Shown here in pieces: positions 26,953 to 35,873 of a stretch of DNA of 36,579 nt. The position numbers and the translations under genes are program-made. The stretch lies in the NCBI GenBank assembly GCA_007133065.1, contig SLNJ01000048.1, forward strand, positions 1 to 36,579. The letters are read 5' to 3'. The notes beneath the pieces were generated by a model. The model saw only the letters and a list, made by a program, of their open reading frames with translations. It did no database searches and was not told the DNA's origin. The stretch comes from Opitutales bacterium. GTDB lineage: Bacteria; Verrucomicrobiota; Verrucomicrobiia; Opitutales; Oceanipulchritudinaceae. The stretch's first letter is position 1; the number at the start of each line of letters is the position of its first letter.

Positions 26953-27294
26953 ATGGAAAAAACGATATTCGAGAAGATCATCGACCGGGAGATCTCCGCG
27001 ACGATCGCCCATGAGGACGATCGATGCATCGCCTTGCACGACATCAATCCGCAGGCGCCTGTACACCTGCTTGTAGTGCCGAAAGATCGCATCGCGCGGC
27101 TGGCGGAAGCGGACGATGCCGCAGCGCCGCTTCTGGGTCATCTTCTGGTGGTCGCCCGCAGGCTGGCGGCCGAGCTCTCCCTCGACCAAGGGTACCGCAT
27201 TGTGATCAACAACGGTCCCGACGGCGGAGAGAGCGTGCCCCATCTCCACGTCCATCTGCTCGGCGGGCGTCGCATGGCCTGGCCGCCGGGATAA
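26953..27294 (+). CDS. HIT-family nucleotide hydrolase/transferase (HinT-like)
   Basis: 113 residues, the length of Hint/PKCI-type proteins. The histidine triad H-x-H-x-H-x-x is HLHVHLLGGR, and the upstream PVHLLVVPKDRIARL matches the nucleotide-binding strand and loop. The N-terminus TIFEKIIDREI is also typical of HinT. HinT hydrolyses adenosine phosphoramidates, including aminoacyl-AMP by-products. The ATG at 26953 fits the family start; the extended frame from 26839 overlaps the previous gene. The gene closes the plus-strand set; the next gene is convergent with 59 bp between. Confidence 0.93.
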   Translation: MEKTIFEKIIDREISATIAHEDDRCIALHDINPQAPVHLLVVPKDRIARLAEADDAAAPLLGHLLVVARRLAAELSLDQGYRIVINNGPDGGESVPHLHVHLLGGRRMAWPPG

Positions 27295-27353
27295 GCGCCG
27301 GTACCCGCGGCCTGCCGCGCGCGCGGGATCACGCGGCGCAGCGATGCGGGAGG

Positions 27354-27833
27354 CTACCGGCGCCGGTCGCTGCGTTCGAATGCGACGACCCGGTCGTCCC
27401 GAAAGCTGACGACGGCTCGCTCGTACTCCTCGGAGATCGAGCCGAACCGGTGGCGAGGATGGAGCGGCGCCCGGACCCGGACGTAGGTTCCGCGATGGGG
27501 GTCGTAGTACCAGTCATAAACCGGAGACCAGTACGGCTCGGTAAGATAGGTGCGGCTTCGGTACCCAAGGTAGATCCATCGCTCGGTCACGCCTTCTTTG
27601 CTCGTGCGCGTGACCTTGCGGTCCGGATCCCCCAACGCCAGGTACGTCATCTCGGGGGTGAACCCGATCGCGACTTCACCGGCCAGGATTTTCTGCTGGG
27701 TCTCCTGATCAAACTGCTCGAAGACCTCCGGATTCGTGGCGACGCGACGCTCCGGCGTCGTGGTGCACGCGCTCGCGAGCATGAGCACGATCAGGGCGCA
27801 CACAACAAATGCTGATTTTGAGATATTCATCAT
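27354..27833 (-). CDS. Small lipoprotein of unknown function, paralog 1
   Basis: 159 residues. The N-terminus has a lipoprotein signal peptide with lipobox LASAC (acylated Cys23), so it is exported and probably membrane-anchored. The mature part contains EVFEQFDQETQQKILAGEVA and the motif FTPEMTYLALGDPDR, close to the BamE/SmpA pattern of a helix followed by x-A-L-G-x-P-D. A Tyr- and Pro-rich stretch (YLTEPYWSPVYDWYYDPHRG) follows, then a strand ending VVAFERSD. It is clearly similar to the next gene upstream (27851-28279), 17 bp away, so the pair arose by tandem duplication. Function unknown. Confidence 0.75.
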   Translation of the reverse strand: MMNISKSAFVVCALIVLMLASACTTTPERRVATNPEVFEQFDQETQQKILAGEVAIGFTPEMTYLALGDPDRKVTRTSKEGVTERWIYLGYRSRTYLTEPYWSPVYDWYYDPHRGTYVRVRAPLHPRHRFGSISEEYERAVVSFRDDRVVAFERSDRRR

Positions 27834-27850
27834 AGGTTTGGAAGGGGTTC

Positions 27851-28279
27851 TTACTCGGTTCGCTCTTCGATGGCAACCACGGCGCCGTCCCGGAGCACGA
27901 CCGCGAGACGCTCCGACACCTTTCCACCGGTCGTCACGCCGACTCCGGTTCCGACCGAACTGCGGCCGCCGCCTTTCGTCCCGGCGACGCCGAAGCTGAA
28001 AGCAGGCCGCGAATCGACATAGCTGTAGACAGTCTCATCCCCATCCTCGGTCGTTCTGCGGATTATCCGATCCGGCTCGCCGAGCGCGATCCGCACCATA
28101 TCCTCGGTGTACCCCACTTCGACCACGCCCGCGCGAAGGTTTTGCTGAACCTCGGGCGGAAAGCTCTCAAAAAGCTCGCGCTCACGCGCGATCCGGTCCT
28201 CCGGGGTCGTCGCGCAAGCGGCAACGATCAGCACGGCGGCCCCGAGGCCGATCAGCATGGCAGGGGATGAAAGGTTCAT
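27851..28279 (-). CDS. Small lipoprotein of unknown function, paralog 2
   Basis: 142 residues from the ATG at 28279, with lipobox IVAAC (Cys22). The mature N-terminal half (ELFESFPPEVQQNLRAGVVE, then GYTEDMVRIALGEPDRI) aligns with the neighbouring lipoprotein over about 55 residues. The second half differs: a Gly- and Ser-rich segment (GVAGTKGGGRSSVGTGVGVT) stands where the other has a Tyr/Pro-rich stretch, and both end in a similar strand (AVVLRDGAVVAIEE). A promoter-like sequence lies just upstream. A longer start at 28336 would overlap the promoter and is not used. Confidence 0.75.
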   Translation of the reverse strand: MNLSSPAMLIGLGAAVLIVAACATTPEDRIARERELFESFPPEVQQNLRAGVVEVGYTEDMVRIALGEPDRIIRRTTEDGDETVYSYVDSRPAFSFGVAGTKGGGRSSVGTGVGVTTGGKVSERLAVVLRDGAVVAIEERTE

Positions 28280-28299
28280 GGGAATTGGGGGCGTTGAAT

Positions 28300-28327
28300 A
28301 ATATAACGTGTTTATATTAGTAAGCAA
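28300..28327 (-). promoter_or_regulatory. Putative promoter of the lipoprotein pair
   Basis: On the minus strand, TTGCTT (28322-28327) and TATATT (28300-28305) are separated by 16 bp. They lie in a locally AT-rich segment between dprA and the lipoprotein ATG. The -10 box is about 21 bp from the start codon. This suggests that the lipoproteins are transcribed independently of dprA. Confidence 0.5.
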
Positions 28328-28342
28328 TCCGGCCAATAGGTT

Positions 28343-29479
28343 TCACCGGCTCTGGTAGGCACCGTCGGCACGTTTCACGACGAGACGCTTCAACTCCAGC
28401 ATCACCAGGCTCGCGGAAACGGCGTACAACGGCAGACCACTCTCCCGCGCCAACTCGTCCGGATTCCGGACCTCGCCATTGTCAAGGTGTTCGAGAATCC
28501 TCCGCTCCTCGGCACTGCACGACCCCAGGGAGCGATCGTCCCTCTCCCCGGCTTCGGGGCGATCGCCCAGCTTCAGGTCGAGCTGCATGTACCGCAACTC
28601 CTGGACGAGGTCGTCGACCCCGGTCAGGAGTGTTGCTCCGTCCCTGATGAGCTGGTGACACCCGCGCGAAGCAGGCTGATCCACACGCCCGGGAACAGCA
28701 AACACCATGCGCCCGTTCTCGCCGGCGAAACGGGCGGTGATCATGCTGCCGCCGCGCGCGTCCGATTCGACCACGACAATCGCATCGCAGAGCCCGGCGA
28801 CAACGCGATTGCGCTGCGGGAAGCTCTGCCGGTCGGCCCGGCGACCGAACGGAAACTCCGAGAAGAGGACTCCCGAGCCGGAAAGGCGGCGATAGAGCTC
28901 AAGATGCTCCGGCGGGTAGACGATGTCCAACCCGCAACCGAAGACCGCGCCGGTCGATCCTCCGGCGTCCAACGCACCCTCGTGCGCTTCGGCGTCGATC
29001 CCACGCGCCATTCCGCTCACGATGCAGCACCCGATCCGGGCAAGGTCCTCCGCGAGCCGGCGTGCGACCGTGCGCCCATAGAGCGTGGGACGACGGGTTC
29101 CTACGATCGCAACTGCGGGGCTGCGGACCTCGCGTGGCCCGAGGGCGTATAGCCCCACCGGCGGATTGCCGGTCTCGCGAAGCAGCCGCGGGTACTCCGG
29201 ATCGCGCGCAAGGATAAAGCGGGCGCCCAGTTTTTCCAGCATCTGTTCCTCCCGTTCCAGCGGGAAGTGCTGTTCCCACCCGGTGATCGCGGCCGCCGCC
29301 TCGGGGCCGACTCCACGAACCGCCTGCAGGTCAGCGGAGCTTTGCTCGAAGACCGGCACAAGGTTGCCCTCCGAGCCACCGAACCGTTCAACGAGCCGCT
29401 GGACACTGACCGGCCCCAAATGTGGCAACCCGTTCAGAACCATTCCCGCCTGGCGCTCGTTGAGCCCGATATGTTTCAT
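28343..29479 (-). CDS. dprA: DNA-processing protein DprA
   Basis: 378 residues. An N-terminal helical domain (KHIGLNERQAGMVLNGL, HhH-like VRGVGPEAAAAI) is followed by the Rossmann-like ssDNA-binding core (VAIVGTRRPTLYGRTVARRL, then IVSGMARGIDAEAH, and PGRVDQPASRGCHQLI). A C-terminal winged helix ends the protein (ILEHLDNGEVRNPDELAR). DprA loads RecA on incoming single strands in natural transformation. The ATG at 29479 overlaps the nnr stop as ATGA, indicating translational coupling. An upstream start at 29578 lies within nnr and is rejected. Confidence 0.95.
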   Translation of the reverse strand: MKHIGLNERQAGMVLNGLPHLGPVSVQRLVERFGGSEGNLVPVFEQSSADLQAVRGVGPEAAAAITGWEQHFPLEREEQMLEKLGARFILARDPEYPRLLRETGNPPVGLYALGPREVRSPAVAIVGTRRPTLYGRTVARRLAEDLARIGCCIVSGMARGIDAEAHEGALDAGGSTGAVFGCGLDIVYPPEHLELYRRLSGSGVLFSEFPFGRRADRQSFPQRNRVVAGLCDAIVVVESDARGGSMITARFAGENGRMVFAVPGRVDQPASRGCHQLIRDGATLLTGVDDLVQELRYMQLDLKLGDRPEAGERDDRSLGSCSAEERRILEHLDNGEVRNPDELARESGLPLYAVSASLVMLELKRLVVKRADGAYQSR

Positions 29480-31065
29480 GCGCGCAATGCGTCGGCCAGT
29501 CCGTCGAGAAGGTCCGTCGTGGCGACGGCAACAGCGCCGCGGCGCCGCGCCAAAGAGTCGGCCGCCGCGCCGTGCCAATACACCGCCCGCACCGTCTCCT
29601 CCAAGGCGGATCCGCTCGCTCCTCCCGCCAGCCGTGCGCCGATCAGGCCGGCCAGGATATCGCCGCTACCGCCGCGCGCCAGAAGCGGTCCGCCGGCCGG
29701 ACAAAAGCAGATTCGCGACCCGTCGCAGACCCGTGTGAAGGGACCCTTCAGAACACTGATCACACGGTGACGGCGACAGAACTCCAGCAGCGCGTCGCGA
29801 TCGTACCGCACACGCTCGCGACGAAGCAGCCGGGCGTACTCACCCAGGTGGGGCGTCACCACCACCGGACCGGACCGCTCCGGACGCGCGAGTGCAGAAG
29901 CTACAACCTCCGGGTACAGCCCGGACGCATCGACCACCGTCGGCAGGTGGCAATCCCGAACGACCTTGACGATCAACTGTCGCGTCCCGAAATCGGTATC
30001 CATCCCAGGGCCGACAACCATCGCGTCGGCACGTTTCGCCGCCTCGTGCAGCAATGCGAGCGAATCCGGTGCCGGCTGCCCGCCGGGGAGTTCCGGCATC
30101 GGCAACCACATCGCCTCCGGACACGCACCCGCCAGCCGCCCCGCAAACCGGCCCGGCACCGCTACGGTCACGAGACCCGCGCCCCCGCGCACCGCGGCCC
30201 GGGCGGCCATCAACACCGCGCCCGGCATCGCACGCGATCCCCCGACAACCAGGACGCGACCGTAGGTCCGCTTCTCCGAATCGGCCGGTCGAACCCGCCG
30301 CAACGCGTCGAGTATCCCGTCGTGAACCACCCACTCCTTCGCCTCCCCGTCGGGAACCGCGGCGTCGAAGAACCCGATGTCCAGGTAGCGGATCCGGCCC
30401 GCCTGAGAGGACGCACCGGCCTCCGTCAACGGAGACTTGCAGATGCCCGTGGCATACGTGGCGTCGGCATGGAACCCGTCCCCCTCGCCCACTCCGCTGG
30501 GGAGGTCGATCGCCGCACGGAAACGCACCCGATCCGCCGCGTTCGCCACCCACCGCAGTATCGCGCCGCCCGGATCCCGAAGCGGCGGTCGAAAACGCAT
30601 CCCGAGCAAGCCATCGAGACAGAGATCCCACCGACGACCCTGCAAGAGCTCTGCCGTCCGCGGCGACCAGAGCCGCCAGTGCAGAGCGCCCCCGAGCGCG
30701 CGGACCGCGCCGCGCAGGGCGCGGGAGGTCAGCGGCCGCAGCGCTCCGGGCTCGGAGGCGGCCACCACATCCACCTCGAGGGCAATCCCCGACTCCGCCA
30801 GGTGCTTCAGCGCCACAAGCCCGTCGCCGGCGTTGTGCCCCTTGCCGGCAAGCAGGAGCACCCGGAACGGATTGGCCGGGGTACCGGCTTCCGGAAAATC
30901 ACGCCAGATCGCCGCCCCTAACGCCCGACCTGCCGCGGTCATCGCCTCCCATGTCCGGGCCTCGTCCTCACCGAGCAGCCGGGTCTCCCACGACAAAGCC
31001 TCCTCCGGCGTCAGAATCGGATGCAGCCACGTCCTCATACGCTGCCATTCTCTAGGAAGCGCCAT
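29476..31065 (-). CDS. nnr: Bifunctional NAD(P)H-hydrate epimerase/ADP-dependent dehydratase
   Basis: About 529 residues. The N-terminal YjeF_N epimerase domain contains LLLAGKGHNAGDGLVALKHL. The C-terminal dehydratase (ribokinase-like) domain contains VVVTPHLGEYARLLR, VLKGPFTRV and the ATP/ADP-site GGSGDILAGLIGARLAGG. The two domains repair hydrated NADH and NADPH. It overlaps dprA by 4 bp and is divergent from lysA. Starts at 31086 (GTG), 31065 (ATG) and 31038 (ATG) are all possible; no Shine-Dalgarno motif decides, and the family's N-terminal helix begins near LTPEEALSWE, which favours the later ones. Confidence 0.92.
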   Translation of the reverse strand: MALPREWQRMRTWLHPILTPEEALSWETRLLGEDEARTWEAMTAAGRALGAAIWRDFPEAGTPANPFRVLLLAGKGHNAGDGLVALKHLAESGIALEVDVVAASEPGALRPLTSRALRGAVRALGGALHWRLWSPRTAELLQGRRWDLCLDGLLGMRFRPPLRDPGGAILRWVANAADRVRFRAAIDLPSGVGEGDGFHADATYATGICKSPLTEAGASSQAGRIRYLDIGFFDAAVPDGEAKEWVVHDGILDALRRVRPADSEKRTYGRVLVVGGSRAMPGAVLMAARAAVRGGAGLVTVAVPGRFAGRLAGACPEAMWLPMPELPGGQPAPDSLALLHEAAKRADAMVVGPGMDTDFGTRQLIVKVVRDCHLPTVVDASGLYPEVVASALARPERSGPVVVTPHLGEYARLLRRERVRYDRDALLEFCRRHRVISVLKGPFTRVCDGSRICFCPAGGPLLARGGSGDILAGLIGARLAGGASGSALEETVRAVYWHGAAADSLARRRGAVAVATTDLLDGLADALRA

Positions 31066-31158
31066 CGGACATTCAACTGCAAACACCCATTGTTACGAAA
31101 ATTTCAAGTTTTTGCAGACGCTTGACTTCGCTCATCGCCGCGGCACGCTTCCGAATCC

Positions 31159-32418
31159 ATGGAATCCCCGCGCTTCCTATCGGCCGAAGCGACGCGTCAA
31201 CTGCGCGAACAGTTCGGCACGCCGCTCTACGTCTACGATGAAGCGACATTGCGCCGGCAGGCGGAATCGGCGCTCGCATTTCCGAACCCTTTCGGCCTAA
31301 CCGTCCGCTACGCCATGAAGGCCTCGCCCAACGCGGTGATCCTCCGCCTCTTCGATTCGTGCGGTCTTCATTTCGACGCCAGCAGCGTCCACGAAGTCGA
31401 TCGGCTCCTGCGCGCGGGCGTTCCGGCGGAGAAGATCTCCCTCTCAACGCAGGAGCTTCCCGACTCCTTTCCGAAATACATCGAGCAGGGCGTCTCCCTC
31501 AACGCCTCCTCGATCATCCAATTAGAGCGGTTCGGAGAACGGTTCCCAGGCGGACGTGTCGGGCTGCGGTTCAACCCGGGCCGCGGATCCGGCCACAGCA
31601 ACCGCACCAACGTCGGAGGCCGCTCCTCCAGCTTCGGGATCTGGCACGAGAAGACAGGTATCGTTCAGGAGATCGTGGCGCGGTACCGGCTCACGGCCTT
31701 CCGCATCCATACGCATATCGGATCCGGGAGCGATCCGGCCGTCTGGGAGCACGTGGCAGACCTCAACCTCAAAATGCTGCGCCACTTCCCCGCCGTCTCC
31801 GTGCTCAACATGGGCGGAGGGTACAAAATCGCCCGGATGCCCGGGGAGACGGCGACTGAGCTCGCCGCCGCGGGACGGAAGATTTCCGCCGGCCTGACCG
31901 CGCTCGCCGATGAGACGGGACGCCGGATCCACCTGGAAATCGAACCGGGCACGTATCTGGTCGCCAACGCCGGGGCGGTAGTCAGCACCATCCAGGACGT
32001 CACCGACACCGGTTCCAGCGGCCGCGCGTTCCTCAAACTCGACTGCGGGATGACCGAAATTCTGCGGCCGGCCCTCTACGGCTCGCAGCATCCGCTCACC
32101 CTCGTGCCCGCCGGAGATACAAACCGCCAAGAACGGCATTTCTACACCGTCGTCGGCCACTGCTGCGAGTCGGGGGACATCCTGACGCCGGCGCCGGGGG
32201 AACCCGAGATGGTTGCGGATCTCGAGCTGCCCCAGGCGCACATCGGCGACCTCATGGTGATCGATGGTGCGGGCGCCTACTGCAGCGCGATGGCGACAGG
32301 CAATTACAACTCTTTCCCCCTCGCTCCAGAGGTTCTGCGGCGGACGGACGGACAATTCGATTTGATCCGGAAGCGCCAGTCACTCGATCAGCTGCTCGCC
32401 AACGAGATTCCAATTTAG
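31159..32418 (+). CDS. lysA: Diaminopimelate decarboxylase (LysA-like)
   Basis: 419 residues of the fold-type III PLP decarboxylase family. The PLP lysine is Lys54 in RYAMKASPN, and the barrel motifs FRIHTHIGSGSD, VLNMGGGYK and LEIEPGTYLV match LysA. The C-terminal domain carries GHCCESGDIL and GAGAYCSAMATGNYN, which supply the active-site Cys/Glu and Tyr in trans across the dimer. The reaction is meso-diaminopimelate to lysine and CO2. Carboxynorspermidine decarboxylase is a related alternative, but GAGAYCSAM and the GTYLVANAG segment favour LysA. The following PLP enzyme begins 5 bp later. Confidence 0.88.
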   Translation: MESPRFLSAEATRQLREQFGTPLYVYDEATLRRQAESALAFPNPFGLTVRYAMKASPNAVILRLFDSCGLHFDASSVHEVDRLLRAGVPAEKISLSTQELPDSFPKYIEQGVSLNASSIIQLERFGERFPGGRVGLRFNPGRGSGHSNRTNVGGRSSSFGIWHEKTGIVQEIVARYRLTAFRIHTHIGSGSDPAVWEHVADLNLKMLRHFPAVSVLNMGGGYKIARMPGETATELAAAGRKISAGLTALADETGRRIHLEIEPGTYLVANAGAVVSTIQDVTDTGSSGRAFLKLDCGMTEILRPALYGSQHPLTLVPAGDTNRQERHFYTVVGHCCESGDILTPAPGEPEMVADLELPQAHIGDLMVIDGAGAYCSAMATGNYNSFPLAPEVLRRTDGQFDLIRKRQSLDQLLANEIPI

Positions 32419-32423
32419 TCGAA

Positions 32424-33932
32424 GTGAATCACCCGATGGCATTTAAGCATTATCCTCTGGGATCGACCATCACGGGCAGCGTTCACAGCGTCTGCGTGAG
32501 CCTGCCTGCCATAGCCGATATCCGGGCTTACGAGGAGAAGGATCCTCAAATCCTGCGGAAGATGAAGTGCGGCTATCCGCGTTTCATCATCCATCCATTC
32601 ATCGAGCGGCTCCGGCGTGCGACCGCCGACTCGGAGGGGGGAGTCGAGCCCTGGTTCTGCGCCTCCGAACGATCCGCCTCGGCGCTCCTGCGCTACGCCG
32701 CCGCCGGACGGGGGACCATCCGGGAGATGGAGGACTGCTACGCGGTCATGCTCCCCGCGGAACCGGCGATCGGCGACCGCGCCCGGCAATTCCTCCAGCA
32801 CACGGGCTGCGGCATCTCGTCCCGCCAGGCCGAGGATGCTCTCGTCCGTCGCAAGCTCCGTAGGCGGCGGTATCCCGAAAAGACCCAGAGCCGAACCCCG
32901 GGCAGGCATGTCCGTCAGGTCATGCACCAATCGTACGGGACCGCCGACCCCGACGACATCCTGCTCTGTCGCGGAGGCATGAACGCCTTCTACGCGGGGT
33001 TCCAAGCACTCCGGAAGATCCAGTCGCACCGGGGACGCAATCTTTGGATCCAGTTTGGATGGCTGTACGTCGACACGATCCGCATCCTCGAAAAATTCGG
33101 CGACACGACCGCGACGCCCAAGCCTTTCTACAACATTTTCGACATGGACGCACTCGCCGCCTTTCTCAAGAAGAACGGCAAGCAGGTCGCCGGCATCGTT
33201 ACGGAGGTCCCCAACAACCCCCTCGTGCAAACCTGCGACCTCGGCGCCCTGCACGAGCTGGCACACCGCCATGGCGCCGCGCTTGTGATCGACCCGACCA
33301 TCGCCGGCGCCGGGAACGTCCGCGTGCTCCCGTTCGCAGACCTCCATATCAACAGCCTCACGAAGTACGCCGGCATCGAGGCGGACACCATGCTCGGCAC
33401 CGTCGCATTCAACCGGGAGTCGCCCTTCTACCCGGATCTGGCCGAACTCGTCCCCCAATACCGCGACCTCCCCTACCGGCGCGACCTCGAACGGCTGGCC
33501 TGCCAGATTTCATCGTACCCGGAGGTGCTCGAGCGGATCAACCAATCCACCCCCCGAGTCGTCGAATCCCTCGAGGCGCACCCCGCGGTCGATCGCGTCT
33601 GGTGGGCCCTCTCCGAACCCTCCGCGGAAAACTTCCACAACGTCGCCAATCCCGGCGGCGGCGGCGGAGCCGTCATCACGTTCACGCTCAACAAACCGCT
33701 GGAGACGTTTTACGACCAGGCCGCATTCGTCAAGGGTCCGAGCTTCGGCGCCCGGTTCACCATGATGTGCCCGTTCATGTACCTGGCACACTACGATCTG
33801 GTCACCACGCGCGCCGGACGCGCGTTTCTGGAATCGATCGACCTGCCGCCGGAACTCATCCGGTTCTCCGTCGGCCTCGAACCGGTGGATGCCATCCTCG
33901 CCGAACTCGACCGCGCACTCGCGCCGGCGTGA
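32424..33932 (+). CDS. PLP-dependent Cys/Met-metabolism enzyme, extended (cystathionine gamma-synthase/STR2-like)
   Basis: 502 residues, about 100 more than typical MetB-type enzymes. The fold-type I core shows EVPNNPLVQTCDL, VIDPTIAGAGN with the PLP-pyridine Asp290, and INSLTKYAG with the Schiff-base Lys314, as in gamma-synthases and lyases. The N-terminal region (HSVCVSLPAIADIRAYEEKD, KMKCGYPRF) resembles the opening of fungal cystathionine gamma-synthases (STR2/MET-7), which are longer than bacterial MetB. It probably acts in homocysteine or cystathionine synthesis; the exact substrate is open. It begins 5 bp after lysA, so the two are co-transcribed. The GTG at 32424 is used; an ATG at 32436 is a close alternative. 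Confidence 0.8.
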   Translation: MNHPMAFKHYPLGSTITGSVHSVCVSLPAIADIRAYEEKDPQILRKMKCGYPRFIIHPFIERLRRATADSEGGVEPWFCASERSASALLRYAAAGRGTIREMEDCYAVMLPAEPAIGDRARQFLQHTGCGISSRQAEDALVRRKLRRRRYPEKTQSRTPGRHVRQVMHQSYGTADPDDILLCRGGMNAFYAGFQALRKIQSHRGRNLWIQFGWLYVDTIRILEKFGDTTATPKPFYNIFDMDALAAFLKKNGKQVAGIVTEVPNNPLVQTCDLGALHELAHRHGAALVIDPTIAGAGNVRVLPFADLHINSLTKYAGIEADTMLGTVAFNRESPFYPDLAELVPQYRDLPYRRDLERLACQISSYPEVLERINQSTPRVVESLEAHPAVDRVWWALSEPSAENFHNVANPGGGGGAVITFTLNKPLETFYDQAAFVKGPSFGARFTMMCPFMYLAHYDLVTTRAGRAFLESIDLPPELIRFSVGLEPVDAILAELDRALAPA

Positions 33933-33982
33933 GACGGAGGACAGAGGACATGCCGAAGCCCGCGAGCTGCGAGGCCGCGGAG

Positions 33983-33999
33983 CTTCCGACCTTCGGAAG
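33983..33999. other. Small hairpin in the 250-bp gap after the PLP gene
   Basis: cttccga-cct-tcggaag is an inverted repeat with 7-bp arms, 50 bp after the stop of the PLP enzyme and in the interval before the convergent sulfatase. No T-tract follows it, so a terminator role is uncertain. No gene is seen in the rest of the interval 33933-34182. Confidence 0.3.
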
Positions 34000-34182
34000 A
34001 GACGAGCGACCCTGGAACACCCATAGATCGCCCGGCTGGATCGACGGCGGGCGATCGCACATAAGATAATGACCCACAACGGGATGAGAGCAACATGCGG
34101 CAATTCCGCGCCAGCCCAAAACTCTGTCCTGAAAAATCCCTATGGCGACTACTTTGGCAACGATGTGCGTTCCGGTGCTTTG

Positions 34183-35532
34183 TCAAGCATCTCCGAAAAC
34201 GCTTGGCTCACGTCTTCCCGTCTCGAATTCGAGTATTCCCGCAAGCTTATTGGCAATGTGCGGATGCGTGTCGGCCAGGTTAACCAGTTCCCGGGAGTCT
34301 TCCCGAACATCGAAGAGGATGGGAGATGGATCCGCTCCGATGACGCACTTGTAGCGTCCGTCATAGATCATCTTCCAGTCATTCAATGCGCTGATCACGA
34401 AGTCACGGTGTTTGTCCCTTTGCCCTTCCAAGAGGGCGCGCAGTGTGTGTGCGTCAGCTTCGGGCAGAGGATCGGCCTTGGCGTAGTCGAGAAACGTTGC
34501 GGCTAAATCGTGTAGCGAAACCAGCGCATCCGAACTGACCCCCGCCTGGATTCCCGGGCCGGACACGATCAAGGGCACACCGGAAGAGGGCGTGTACCAC
34601 ACGGACTTGGCCCAGCGTCCGTGATCTCCGAGCATCTCGCCGTGGTCACTCGCATAGACAATGACGGTGTTGTCGATTTCTCCCCTCTGCCGGACAAGAT
34701 CGATCATCCGACCGACGTGCCGGTCGATATTCTCGATCATGGCAGCATAATGCTGACGCCGGGCGGTAATGGCTTCAGAATCGGACTCATGGTTGTCGAC
34801 CGGCGGCGGGATTTCCACGTCCTTCCACCGGGAACGCATCTCCGCGGTGACATCAAATGGACTATGCGGTCCCACGAAATTGACTACGAGATGCCACGGC
34901 TTGCCCTGCGGGAAATCTCGAAGGAATCGCATTCCGTTGGCCGCCACCCAATTGTCGCAGTAGGCGTCATCAGGAAGCTCGGTGACAGCGGGGAAGTTCC
35001 CCTTCTTGTTGAGGTGGGGTTGGTACATCGCGAGGTGCTTTTCCACGAGACCGCGCTCTTTCAGAAACTGCATATACGGCCCCTTGGGAGACATCCCATT
35101 GGCGCGGTAGGATGAGATGGCATCGCCTTTGCCTTCGTTGTCGATCCCGCATGTGAAGCCGTATTCCCGTAACAATTTCGACCCATCGAGCCCCCAGTCA
35201 AGATCGGGCTTGTGCAAGTCGAACTTGCCGACGCCGGCCACTTCGTATCCGGCATCTCGAAGGCATCGGTAATAGTTGGGCAATGACAGCGGGGTGTTTT
35301 GACGGTTGCGGACACCGCATCGGTGGTAGTCCCTACCTGTTGCCAGACACGCTCGAGCCGGAGCGCAAAGAGGTGATGGCGTGAATGCGTTCGTGAATCG
35401 AGTACCATGTTTACAAAGTCGATCCAGATTGGGCGTGCGCAGCGGCAGTTCGGGATTGCAGCCCAGCCAATCCGGTCGATGTTGATCCGGCAGGAAGAAA
35501 AGAATGTTCGGGTGTCTTGTTTTCAATGCCAT
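34183..35532 (-). CDS. Sulfatase (type I, formylglycine-dependent)
   Basis: 449 residues. The sulfatase signature C-x-P-x-R is present as LCAPARACLATG with Cys56 as the formylglycine precursor. The metal-site pieces are FFLPDQHRPD near the N-terminus and YASDHGEMLGDHG in the second half, with VNFVGPHSPFDV between. No signal peptide is seen, so it is either cytoplasmic or exported by another route. Such enzymes are abundant in Verrucomicrobiota that degrade sulfated polysaccharides. A formylglycine-generating enzyme is not in the window. It is flanked by remnants of other genes, suggesting an accessory region. Confidence 0.92.
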   Translation of the reverse strand: MALKTRHPNILFFLPDQHRPDWLGCNPELPLRTPNLDRLCKHGTRFTNAFTPSPLCAPARACLATGRDYHRCGVRNRQNTPLSLPNYYRCLRDAGYEVAGVGKFDLHKPDLDWGLDGSKLLREYGFTCGIDNEGKGDAISSYRANGMSPKGPYMQFLKERGLVEKHLAMYQPHLNKKGNFPAVTELPDDAYCDNWVAANGMRFLRDFPQGKPWHLVVNFVGPHSPFDVTAEMRSRWKDVEIPPPVDNHESDSEAITARRQHYAAMIENIDRHVGRMIDLVRQRGEIDNTVIVYASDHGEMLGDHGRWAKSVWYTPSSGVPLIVSGPGIQAGVSSDALVSLHDLAATFLDYAKADPLPEADAHTLRALLEGQRDKHRDFVISALNDWKMIYDGRYKCVIGADPSPILFDVREDSRELVNLADTHPHIANKLAGILEFETGRREPSVFGDA

Positions 35533-35553
35533 ACCCGTTGGGTGCTGTGTCTG

Positions 35554-35778
35554 CTATGACAATTCAGAATCATCGATTTCCAACCATGAGCAGGGTGTCG
35601 AGAAGGTGTCGACACCAATCCGCTGTAGGAGATGTAGTCCATCCGGGTCGTGAGGGTTTCGGCACCACGGCCCCGTAGCGCCGCTCCCACCATCGGAAAG
35701 ATCGACCACCGCCACGTCGCGGCATTCGCCAAAACGCTTGCGAAGATTGAGCGTTGGACAGTGACATCGTCTGTAGTG
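35554..35778 (-). pseudogene. Open frame without start, possible gene remnant upstream of the sulfatase
   Basis: A 74-codon minus-strand frame, closed by stops on both sides, reads NLRKRFGECRDVAVVDLSDG, then GATGPWCRNPHDPDGLHLLQ and TFSTPCSWLEIDDSELS. It lacks a start codon. The composition is protein-like, with a possible beta-strand and a D-x-D-G-L-H segment, but I do not recognise the family. Two overlapping frames on the same strand are open too, so coding status is uncertain. It lies between the sulfatase start and an IS66 fragment. Confidence 0.25.
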
Positions 35779-35873
35779 CTAACCCGGATGTTGCATGAAG
35801 GAAGCTGAAGGTGCTTTGGCGGGCCCCGAGTGATAAAAGTGGGCGTCAACTGATTGGGGATCGGACATTTTGA

